Assembly: GCA_937860165.1 (NCBI GenBank)
Contig: CALMBE010000121.1
Location: forward strand, 1 to 12,059
Origin: an uncultured Planctomycetaceae bacterium
Lineage (GTDB): Bacteria; Planctomycetota; Planctomycetia; Pirellulales; Lacipirellulaceae
DNA length: 12,059 nt
Direction of reading: 5' to 3'
In this document: positions 1 to 6,142 of the stretch, piece by piece
Position numbering within the stretch: the first letter of the stretch is position 1
How the letters are laid out: every line of letters starts with the position of its first letter
Program-made: the position numbers and the translations under genes
Notes under the pieces: model-generated
Seen by the model: only the letters and a program-made list of their open reading frames with translations
Database searches by the model: none
Told to the model about the DNA's origin: nothing

Positions 1-436
1 GAAGTTCGTAGATCAGGGTGATTCCACCACTGAGGTCGGGTCCGTACTTCAACTCACCCCAATAGAGAATCGCGGCCGCAGCGGCCACGGTTCCGAGGGC
101 CAAGGCAAACTTCCAGCCATGTTCAGGCATGCGAAGTTTCTTTGCTAAAAAGCTGCCGATCAAGAGTGGACCCACGAACAGACCGACTATAATCGCCAAG
201 ACCACTAATCCAGGCAGTGGCGACGAAGTATCATCTGGCGCGGGAGCCGGGCTGGTATCTTCGAGTGTGCCTACGGCTTCTTCCGCCACTTCTGCGGTGA
301 TAGCAGTGTTGTCGGGGGCATCCTCTTGGGCAGCCAACCGGTTGCCTTGATTCAAGGTCAAACCAAAAACCAACACGGCGAGCCACAGGCACTTCGATCC
401 AATCGGCCAGATGCCGCTTCCATCAACCATGGTCAT
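1..436 (-). CDS. secD: Protein translocase subunit SecD, N-terminal part (cut by window edge)
   Basis: SecD is the membrane subunit that, with SecF and YajC, helps SecYEG move proteins across the inner membrane using the proton gradient. The 145 visible residues start MTMVDGSGIW, with a second possible ATG at 430. A signal-like hydrophobic stretch (about 16-30) ends near an Ala-Ala-Gln. An acidic, Pro-rich linker follows (38-72), then a membrane segment (74-98), a short RMPEHGWK loop, a second membrane segment (109-126) and GPDLSGGIT (132-140), the SecD signature after TM1. The part before the second membrane segment is extra compared with E. coli SecD; I believe planctomycete SecD proteins share it. 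The gene follows yajC by 71 bases in the conserved yajC-secD order. Whether it is fused to SecF lies outside the window. No strong Shine-Dalgarno site is visible. Confidence 0.85.
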   Translation of the reverse strand, partial: MTMVDGSGIWPIGSKCLWLAVLVFGLTLNQGNRLAAQEDAPDNTAITAEVAEEAVGTLEDTSPAPAPDDTSSPLPGLVVLAIIVGLFVGPLLIGSFLAKKLRMPEHGWKFALALGTVAAAAAILYWGELKYGPDLSGGITLIYEL

Positions 437-507
437 CTTGAGTATTCCGCTTTCAATATCTGATTGGAGAGAGAGAAGCATCTCTGGAGCGAAGTTGCCC
501 ACAGGCC

Positions 508-891
508 TCACGATCCTTCCAATTTGTTTTCTTCTGTAATTACACGGGCGATTGCCGATAGGCCCACCCGGAGCTTAGTTCCCGTCGCTTCGTCGACCCG
601 AATGGTGACTTCCTCGCGATCGCGCTGCACATTGGTCACGACGCCATGAATACCGCCGATGGTTACTATTCGATCTTTTTCTTTGAGGTTACTGACCATG
701 TTGCGCGTGGACTGTTCCTTCTGTTTCTGGGGTCGCAAGATCAAGAAATAGAAAAAGAACAGGATGCACACGAGTCCGGGCAACATACTCGAAAGCCCCG
801 GGGCGTCCTTTGCGACAGGAGCACTCTCCTGAGCCAATAAGAACGCATTCGTTCCGGCTATTCCAAAGTTACTAAGGGCGAATAATGTCAT
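508..891 (-). CDS. yajC: Sec translocase accessory subunit YajC
   Basis: Small single-pass membrane protein of the SecDF-YajC complex; its exact role in export is unsettled. The 127 residues show one strong membrane segment (about 35-53, rich in Phe, Leu and Tyr) followed at once by RPQKQKEQ, the basic YajC signature. A soluble domain follows with IVTIGGIHGVVTNV and REEVTIRVDE, matching the family pattern of D-x-V-x-T-x-G-G-I-x-G. It is slightly longer than usual because of about 30 N-terminal residues that look like a weak signal peptide (FLLAQESAP). The internal Met36 would give a shorter N-terminus but would cut into the membrane segment. No clear ribosome site precedes either start. secD lies downstream on the same strand, presumably in one transcript. 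The upstream neighbour expected in many genomes, tgt, is separated by a broken gene. Confidence 0.93.
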   Translation of the reverse strand: MTLFALSNFGIAGTNAFLLAQESAPVAKDAPGLSSMLPGLVCILFFFYFLILRPQKQKEQSTRNMVSNLKEKDRIVTIGGIHGVVTNVQRDREEVTIRVDEATGTKLRVGLSAIARVITEENKLEGS

Positions 892-1138
892 CTGAAAATC
901 ACACTCTCTGAACTAAGCTAGCAACCGGCCTCGAACTGGCCTTTCCCCACCTGGGAGTCCCCGCCGGGAAGCGCGGATGGCGGACCGGCTCGACTCCTCC
1001 TTGGGAATGGAGTAACGCCAGCACCCGCCAGTTGGCGCCGTCCGGGCCCCGGGAAACGAATCATCATAAATCGAAGCGCCGCAACGGACAAGGGCGTCTG
1101 GCGGGTGGCTGGCCACTCGAGGAAATGGGCTCGCGGGC

Positions 1139-1453
1139 CTACTGCTGGTCACCGTCTTCGATTTGGAGCAGCTTGCCCATGACTTCTTCCTCAATGTCCT
1201 TGGATTTCCAGTGGAAGGAGCCATCAAAATAGGCAAACCCGGCGACCTCGGGATGCGGCGAGCCCCAGTTCTAACGATACTCGAGACTCGAGTCAGCGAC
1301 GATTTTTTTCCCATCGCGCACCGTGCCGTCCGACCCACCCGAAAACAGGGGCTCATCAAAGTACCAACTTGTCGGAGGTTGTCGCAGCGGATTGAAGGCT
1401 TTTTCACCGAGGGCGATGGTGTTGCTCAAACCCAAAATTTTTGTACCAGTTGC
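1139..1453 (-). pseudogene. Remnant of a DUF1559 (planctomycete prepilin-like) protein, C-terminal part
   Basis: One minus frame reads ILGLSNTIALGEKAFNP, then SWYFDEPLFSGGSDGTVRDG, then a TAG stop at 1271-1273, then NWGSPHPEVAGFAYFDGSF and a terminal TAG at 1139-1141. This is the usual end of DUF1559 proteins, which typically carry SNT-ALGEK, W-DEP, NWGSxHPGG and a final DGSV block. The stop sits directly before the Asn-Trp-Gly-Ser motif, where family members have an Asn or another residue. There is no start codon, an in-frame TAA lies just upstream (1454-1456), and the prepilin-type N-terminus is absent. The expected Gly-Gly after HP is replaced by Glu-Val. I therefore call it a decayed fragment. 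It lies between tgt and yajC. The remaining 892-1138 shows no recognisable gene in any frame. Confidence 0.72.
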
Positions 1454-1495
1454 TTACAAGGCCCAGAGGAGACATCGCGTCACTACTTCCGCTCC

Positions 1496-1528
1496 GAAGT
1501 TGCTTTCGCCTACGCTTCAAGCAACTTC
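1496..1528. repeat. Inverted repeat downstream of tgt
   Basis: GAAGTTGCTT (1496-1505) and its exact reverse complement AAGCAACTTC (1519-1528) are separated by 13 bases. The repeat starts 24 bases after the tgt stop. There is no T-run on either side, so it is a poor fit to an intrinsic terminator. It could instead slow 3' decay, or be a copy of a dispersed repeat that came with the DUF1559 remnant. Confidence 0.5.
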
Positions 1529-1551
1529 TCCGCTCCAGCGGCCCCCAGCCC

Positions 1552-2700
1552 CTATTCCCCAGCCCCCGCTCCCCAGCCGGCCAGCTTCGCACGTCGAAAT
1601 TCACCGAAGGCGTCGGCTTCGATGGCCGTTCGGGCCTCGGCCATGAGGCGTTGGTAGTAGGTGAGATTGTGGATCGAAGTGAGGATGGGCCCCAGCATTT
1701 CCTTGGCCTGGAAGAGGTGACGGAGGTAGCCACGACTGTGGCGGCAAGCGGGGCAGGGGCAGTTGGATTCCAAGGGGCTCGAATCCAATTCGTGTGCGGC
1801 GTTGCGGAGGCGCACGGTTCCTCGATCCGTAAAAGCAAGTGCATTGCGACCGTTGCGGGTCGGCATCACGCAGTCGAACATGTCGATTCCGCGGGCCATC
1901 CCTTCGACCAAATCCTGGGGGCGGCCGACACCCATCAAATAGCGCGGTCTGTCGGTGGGCAAGGCCGGGAGGGTTGCTTCGAGCGTGCCGACCATTTCCT
2001 CGGGGGTTTCGCCGACGCTCAACCCTCCGACAGCGTAGCCAGGGAAGTCCAGCGCAACCAAGGCCCTTGCGCATTCAACACGCAACTTTGTGTCGAGCCC
2101 TCCTTGCACGATGGCAAAAAGCGATTGACGCGGGTGTTTGGAAACCTTGAGACAGCGCTCGGCCCAACGGACGCTCCGCCAGGTGGCCTCGGCAATCACG
2201 TCGGGTTGATTGGGGAGTTTGACGACGTGGTCGAAGGCCATCGCGATATCACTACCCAGATTCTCTTGGATGGCGATCGAGCGTTCGGGCGTAAGTTCCA
2301 CCAGCGAACCATCGATATGCGAACGAAACGAAACGCCGTGTTCGGTGACTTTGGCTCGTTCGGCCAGGCTAAAAACTTGAAAGCCCCCGCTGTCGGTGAG
2401 TATTGGACCGGTCCAATCCATGAACTGATGCAGCCCACCGAGGGCAGCAACGGTTTCGTCCCCGGGACGGAGCGCCAAGTGGTAGGTATTTCCCAGCACA
2501 ATCTGGGCACCCGTTTCGCGGAGTCGACCACTGTCGATACCCTTGACGGTACCCTGCGTTCCGACGGGCATGAAAGTCGGGAACTCGACGGTACCCCGCG
2601 AGGTATGCAGGCGGGAACGTCGCGCGGACGAATCCCGATCGTTGTGCAATAATTCAAAGCGGAACCCAGAGTTGGCAGCCTGCGAGTCGACAGCGTTCAT
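1552..2700 (-). CDS. tgt: tRNA-guanine transglycosylase
   Basis: Exchanges guanine 34 of GUN-anticodon tRNAs (Asp, Asn, His, Tyr) for preQ1, the committed step of queuosine insertion. At 382 residues it is the normal length for bacterial Tgt. Visible landmarks in order: [10 protein letters not shown] (45-54); [11 protein letters not shown] (70-80); [11 protein letters not shown] with the general-base Asp103; FAIVQGG (195-201); [10 protein letters not shown] (222-231); RYLMGVG (253-259); and [15 protein letters not shown] with the nucleophile Asp276. The zinc site is complete: Cys314, Cys316, Cys319 and His344. The C-terminus ends in a Gly/Ala-rich tail. The ATG at 2700 lacks a clear Shine-Dalgarno site, but conserved sequence begins about 15 residues later, so the start is close. 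In many bacteria tgt is followed directly by yajC and secD; here the order is kept but a pseudogene intervenes. Confidence 0.97.
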   Translation of the reverse strand: MNAVDSQAANSGFRFELLHNDRDSSARRSRLHTSRGTVEFPTFMPVGTQGTVKGIDSGRLRETGAQIVLGNTYHLALRPGDETVAALGGLHQFMDWTGPILTDSGGFQVFSLAERAKVTEHGVSFRSHIDGSLVELTPERSIAIQENLGSDIAMAFDHVVKLPNQPDVIAEATWRSVRWAERCLKVSKHPRQSLFAIVQGGLDTKLRVECARALVALDFPGYAVGGLSVGETPEEMVGTLEATLPALPTDRPRYLMGVGRPQDLVEGMARGIDMFDCVMPTRNGRNALAFTDRGTVRLRNAAHELDSSPLESNCPCPACRHSRGYLRHLFQAKEMLGPILTSIHNLTYYQRLMAEARTAIEADAFGEFRRAKLAGWGAGAGE

Positions 2701-2747
2701 AGTAGTGCAGAGCCAAGTTGATGAAACGCAGCGACGCGACGGTTTAG

Positions 2748-2820
2748 GGCTGTCGGCTCTTGGCTATCGGCTGTCAGCCAGAAAATTCCTCTGTTACCGC
2801 AGATTATTTTTCACGGATTA
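2748..2820. repeat. Short imperfect repeats in the spacer upstream of tgt
   Basis: The 190-base spacer between tgt and the TPR/alpha-CTD gene contains GGCTGTCGGCT (2748-2758) and GGCTATCGGCT (2762-2772), 14 bases apart, then an odd palindrome GGCTG-T-CAGCC. Next comes an AT-rich block with CCGCAGATTA and TCACGGATTA (2797-2820). From memory, elements of the CCGCAGATT...CACGGATT type are scattered between genes in planctomycete and related genomes. I cannot count copies here, so the dispersed-repeat reading is inference. No gene is visible in the spacer. Confidence 0.35.
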
Positions 2821-2890
2821 CTTTACTGGCAATTCGTCGTGCCCGTCGTGTCGTCGTGGTTCACAACAGCACATGGGAGCAACCGGCTCG

Positions 2891-4216
2891 TCAATCACCA
2901 CGCAGCTTGAGGTTGGCCTGCGTAAGCTTCTCGCGGACTTCGTTCAAGCTGGTAACGCCGAAGTTCTTGCATTCGAGCAAATCGTCACCAGTACGGCGAA
3001 CCAGTTCGCCGATTGTCGACAAGCCGAGGCGAACCATGCACTTCCTGGCACGAACGGAGAGGTTCAGATCGGAGATGGGCCGATCAAGGAGCACACGTTC
3101 GTCATCGCTGAGTGGTCCGGTCTCGAAAACGGGTTCTTCTTCCCGCCACTTGGTCGCGAATTGCCCCAATTCCAATCCCTTGGAAGTAAGCATGTCGCGG
3201 ATTTCGACGAGTGAAGTTTCACCAAAATTCTTGCTTGCGAGCAATTCTTGTTCAGTGGTTTCGGTGAGATCGCCCAGGGTCATGACCCCCATTTTTTGCA
3301 AGCAATTTCGGCTCCGCACCGAGAGTTCAAAATCGCTGACAGGGACGCTAAGAATTTGAGCCAAACGGTCTTGGCGGCGCCGCGCTTCCTCGTCGTAATA
3401 CATGTCGCGCGAGGCATCAGCATCCTTGTAATACAGCCGAGCCCGAGGGTGATCGGGATAGGTATCAAGAATTCGCTGGTAGCAGATCTTCGAACGTTCG
3501 AAGTGCTCGATATCCTCGTACAACAGACCGAGATTCAATAACGTGCCAACATGGGTGGGGAACTGTGCGGCTGCTCGTTCATAGAGTTGACGGGCATAGT
3601 CGTCGTTTCCATGGCGATCATTTTCCATGGCCAAGCCAAAAAGTGATCCCGAGTGGGTGTTATCGGCCTCGACAGCTCTTTCGAGCAAGGCAACCACCTC
3701 GGTGGGATTTCCACCCAAGGCTGAAACGGTTGCCGAGCGTTGATAAAGGTATTCGGCGGTTTGCTCGATCGCTCCGGAAAGATTGTCGAGAATCTGTAGT
3801 GCCTCGCTGGGCTTGCCGGAATATCGGAGGGCCTCGGCCTTGGCGAGGGCGACTTCATCGCGATTGTAGCCAGCACGCTCGGAAGACTCGTAAGCGGTGA
3901 GTGCCTCTGAATACTTGTCGAGCGCCAAGAGTGCCTTACCCAAATAGAAGTGTGTCAAGGCTCCACCATCGGCGTTGCGAAGGGTTTGCACCGCCGCCGA
4001 ATAACGACCTTGCAGGTATTGGCAGACCCCTAAGCGGACCGAGGCGGCAGGAGTACGAGATTCCTGCTGTTCCATCTCGGCGACGGAGTCGCGGAACAAC
4101 TTGAAGTTGCTGTAGTCCGCAGAAATCGATTTAATGATCTGTTTGATCTCATTCGGACCAAACGAACTGTTAGAAAGAACAATCTGCTTCAAATCGACAT
4201 CTAACACTTGAGACAT
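2891..4216 (-). CDS. TPR protein with two RNA polymerase alpha-CTD-like domains
   Basis: A 441-residue soluble protein. Residues about 58-270 are tetratricopeptide repeats: clear helix pairs include YLGKALLALDKYSEALTAYE (91-110), AEALRYSGKPSEALQIL and LNLGLLYEDIEHFERSKICY (228-247). Two copies of the fold at the end of RNA polymerase alpha follow, at about 286-352 and 376-440. Copy 1 has SVRSRNCLQKMG with Arg301 and Asn304, matching E. coli alpha Arg265 and Asn268. Copy 2 has SVRARKCMVRLG, keeping the Arg (389) but with Lys392 in the Asn place. Both have a KNFG-x-TSL block where E. coli has NLGKKSL, so Lys298 is Thr. There is no alpha N-terminal domain, so this is not a polymerase subunit. 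DNA or transcription-factor binding is inference. Start: ATG at 4216 with AGGAG ten bases upstream; an upstream in-frame extension would run into the tRNA gene and is rejected. Confidence 0.88.
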   Translation of the reverse strand: MSQVLDVDLKQIVLSNSSFGPNEIKQIIKSISADYSNFKLFRDSVAEMEQQESRTPAASVRLGVCQYLQGRYSAAVQTLRNADGGALTHFYLGKALLALDKYSEALTAYESSERAGYNRDEVALAKAEALRYSGKPSEALQILDNLSGAIEQTAEYLYQRSATVSALGGNPTEVVALLERAVEADNTHSGSLFGLAMENDRHGNDDYARQLYERAAAQFPTHVGTLLNLGLLYEDIEHFERSKICYQRILDTYPDHPRARLYYKDADASRDMYYDEEARRRQDRLAQILSVPVSDFELSVRSRNCLQKMGVMTLGDLTETTEQELLASKNFGETSLVEIRDMLTSKGLELGQFATKWREEEPVFETGPLSDDERVLLDRPISDLNLSVRARKCMVRLGLSTIGELVRRTGDDLLECKNFGVTSLNEVREKLTQANLKLRGD

Positions 4217-4226
4217 GGATAACAAT

Positions 4227-4231
4227 CTCCT
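4227..4231 (-). promoter_or_regulatory. Ribosome binding site of the TPR/alpha-CTD gene
   Basis: AGGAG on the minus strand, ten bases before the ATG at 4216. It decides the start, because the open frame continues 54 codons further up and overlaps the tRNA. Confidence 0.6.
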
Positions 4232-4342
4232 GCCGGGGGGACTCAGTGATTCGTATTGGGAAGGCGCGCAGCAAGTTCGAGAACGCGACAACTTCCCTCG
4301 ACACATCGCCATTCCACGACGAAGCGCCGGAAAGCTCGAACA

Positions 4343-4416
4343 AGCCAGCGGTGGGAGTCGAACCCACAACCCCCGCATTACGAATGCGGTGCTCTGCCAA
4401 TTGAAGCTACGCTGGC
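4343..4416 (-). tRNA. tRNA-Thr (anticodon CGT)
   Basis: A 74-base cloverleaf. The acceptor stem GCCAGCG pairs with CGCTGGC over seven bases, with a T discriminator at 4343. A D arm of GCTT...GAGC carries one G-T pair. The anticodon stem CCGCA/TGCGG closes the loop TTCGTAA, so the anticodon is CGT and reads ACG. The T arm is GTGGG-TTCGACT-CCCAC. CCA is not encoded: the next bases are TTG. It lies 126 bases upstream of the TPR/alpha-CTD start on the same strand. A small palindrome, AGCCT-GAT-AGGCT, lies just upstream at 4427-4439. The spacer 4417-4542 otherwise shows no recognisable feature. Confidence 0.96.
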
Positions 4417-4542
4417 AACCTGTTGAAGCCTATCAGGCTACAACATTTACGGCTGCCAAGCAATGGCTGCAAAACTAGGGGTGGCGGGGGAGGAAGGGCG
4501 GGGCTTGACCAAGGCCACCCATCGAAGTTGGGCTCGGTCTGC

Positions 4543-5250
4543 TCAATTCGCCTGGCAGGTCACCCTATCATACGGGAGGTCGATCCAAACGTTGCGTACC
4601 TCCGGCTCCGGGATCAACTTGTGTTCATATTCCACCACCATGCGAGTCAGCTCGGCTACCGAATCGGCCTGCATGGCTTCAAAGATGCGCCGCCGTCGAT
4701 TCTCGACGGTCCGTAAGCTGACTTCCAAGCGTGTCGCAATCGAACGGTTTTTGACTCCATCCATCATCAGCTTAAGGACCTCACGGTCAGGTTGCGAGAG
4801 GATCTTAAATCGTTGTTCCAACGATTTCAAATAGTGCCGACGGAAATGAACTAATTCGCTGGTTTGGACACCCTCTTGCACAAAGCTCCACAGCTCTTCG
4901 TCTTTGAAGGGTTTATCGAGCACTGCAATCGCGCCTTGGCGGAGTGTCCCCACCACGAGTCGTGTGTCGGCGAAAGCTGTTATCAAGATTACGGAAAGCC
5001 CGCTCTCTCGTTCGATCAATTGGCGATGGAGGTCCAAACCGCTAATCCCTGGCATACGAACATCGAGAATGACGCAACCCGGATGAGTATCGTCGTAGAC
5101 TTCCAAGAATTGTGCAGCGGAATCAAAACTCCGCACCTGGAATCCAAACGAGTAGACGAGCTCTGAAATAGCCCGGCAGGTTTGGGAATCGTCGTCTATG
5201 ACATACACGACGGAATTTGCTAATGTACTAGTTTCTGTTGTCGATCCCAT
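4543..5250 (-). CDS. FixJ/NarL-type response regulator (second of the cluster)
   Basis: A 235-residue two-domain transcription regulator. The receiver domain (about 13-130) has the acidic cluster Asp19-Asp21 (VIDDD), the phospho-acceptor Asp63 in LDVRMPGISGL, the switch Thr91 in ITAFAD and Lys113 in LDKPF. A LuxR/FixJ helix-turn-helix spans about 149-211 (LSQPDREVLKLMMDG, NRSIATRLEVSLRTVENR). Its recognition helix has RTVENRRRRIF, with Arg in the His place of the usual TVxxHR. A 20-residue C-terminal tail is extra. Start: ATG at 5250 gives a normal receiver N-terminus; the frame is open to 5385 but the added 45 residues look random. It lies 253 bases after the kinase-coupled regulator, so it may have its own promoter; that spacer shows no convincing gene or site. 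It shares a fold but limited identity with its neighbour, so the duplication is old. Confidence 0.92.
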   Translation of the reverse strand: MGSTTETSTLANSVVYVIDDDSQTCRAISELVYSFGFQVRSFDSAAQFLEVYDDTHPGCVILDVRMPGISGLDLHRQLIERESGLSVILITAFADTRLVVGTLRQGAIAVLDKPFKDEELWSFVQEGVQTSELVHFRRHYLKSLEQRFKILSQPDREVLKLMMDGVKNRSIATRLEVSLRTVENRRRRIFEAMQADSVAELTRMVVEYEHKLIPEPEVRNVWIDLPYDRVTCQAN

Positions 5251-5503
5251 TTCAATCTTGCTTGTTGCGAATACCAAATGTAGGAGAACTTTCTTGTACG
5301 CGGCAATGGCAGGACCTCTACCGCTGCGATCCGGAGCATATGCCGAACGTAGGGGCCCGTGGAATCCGCGATGGAACGTCTCCATTATCCGGTTCCCAAA
5401 CAGGAAGGAGCTATGAGCAATTACCCCCAGCCGAATGCGGGAACCCGAAAGGAGTTGAGTGAAATGCGGTAATAGATTGCCTAGATGCGGGGAAATTGGC
5501 GTT

Positions 5504-6142
5504 TCAGGGCAGATTGGGTACGATTCCGAGCGTCACTGCGATGCGAACCAATTTGGCCAGCGAATCTGCATTCATTTTATGAAATATCTTTTGGCGATGG
5601 TTTTCGACAGTTCGGATGCTACAGTCGAGCCGCCGCGCGATAACTTTGTTGGCATGGCCCACGATCATGAAATCAAGGACTTGACGCTCCTTGGGAGTGA
5701 GGGTCTCGAGTTGTTGCTTGAGTGAGGACCGCATCTGTTCGAGTTCACTATTCTCCCGATCATTAGCCAATCCCCGACGCACTGCCTCCCAGAGCTCGTC
5801 ATCGTTGCAAGGTTTTTCCATCAGAGTGAGGGCACCATTGCGCATGGCCCGTACAGTTGTGGGCGTGGAGGCAAAGGCCGTGAGCACAATCACCGACATG
5901 GAAACACCGAGCCCCAAGAGTTTTTCTTGGAGCTCCAGTCCGCTCATACCCAACATACGGACATCGGTAATCAAACAAGCTGGCCGTTTGCCACTGTAAC
6001 CCAGTAGGAATTCTTCCGCGGAAGAAAAGTCCTCGCAAGGAACACCCATAGCAGATATCAAGGCCACGACTGCTTTGCGAACCAGATCGTCGTCGTCAAC
6101 AACATAGACGACTGCATCTTCATTGGTTTGAGAGGAACTCAT
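5504..6142 (-). CDS. FixJ-type response regulator coupled to the sensor kinase
   Basis: A 212-residue FixJ-like regulator. The receiver domain has Asp16-Asp19 (VVDDDD), the phospho-acceptor Asp60 in LITDVRMLGMSG, Thr88 in VLTAFAS and Lys110 in MEKP. RMLG is unusual: nearly all FixJ-like receivers have RMPG. The LuxR-type helix-turn-helix (about 146-205) includes LTPKERQVLDFMIVGHANK and RTVENHRQKIFHKM. Start: ATG at 6142 overlaps the kinase stop as ATGA, with AAGGGTGG a few bases upstream, so translation is probably coupled and this is the likely direct partner of the kinase. The frame is open up to 6337, but that part is inside the kinase gene. On activation it would be expected to bind DNA as a dimer; the target genes are unknown. 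Confidence 0.94.
   Translation of the reverse strand: MSSSQTNEDAVVYVVDDDDLVRKAVVALISAMGVPCEDFSSAEEFLLGYSGKRPACLITDVRMLGMSGLELQEKLLGLGVSMSVIVLTAFASTPTTVRAMRNGALTLMEKPCNDDELWEAVRRGLANDRENSELEQMRSSLKQQLETLTPKERQVLDFMIVGHANKVIARRLDCSIRTVENHRQKIFHKMNADSLAKLVRIAVTLGIVPNLP

Noticed and set aside
910..1060. Possible N-terminal DUF1559 block (a GANWRVLALL-like reading) downstream of the remnant
   Set aside because: Only a handful of residues resemble the family and the order would be reversed; too weak to call.
913..1407. 164-codon minus frame over the tgt-yajC spacer
   Set aside because: Arg/Ser/Pro-rich with no motif; the DUF1559 remnant is in another frame of the same strand.
1441..2652. 403-codon open frame on the plus strand
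   Set aside because: Lies opposite tgt, whose every motif and the zinc site are intact; the plus translation has no recognisable domain.
4217..4378. 54-codon N-terminal extension of the TPR/alpha-CTD protein
   Set aside because: It overlaps the tRNA, has no TPR character, and a good ribosome site precedes the ATG at 4216.
5425..5445. Possible sigma-54 promoter (GG...GC) before the second regulator
   Set aside because: The GG-to-GC spacing is eight or twelve bases, not the required ten.
5413..5472. 19-codon plus-strand ORF after AGGAAGGAG
   Set aside because: The Shine-Dalgarno-like sequence ends only two bases before the ATG, and the peptide is not recognisable; nothing else codes on this strand nearby.
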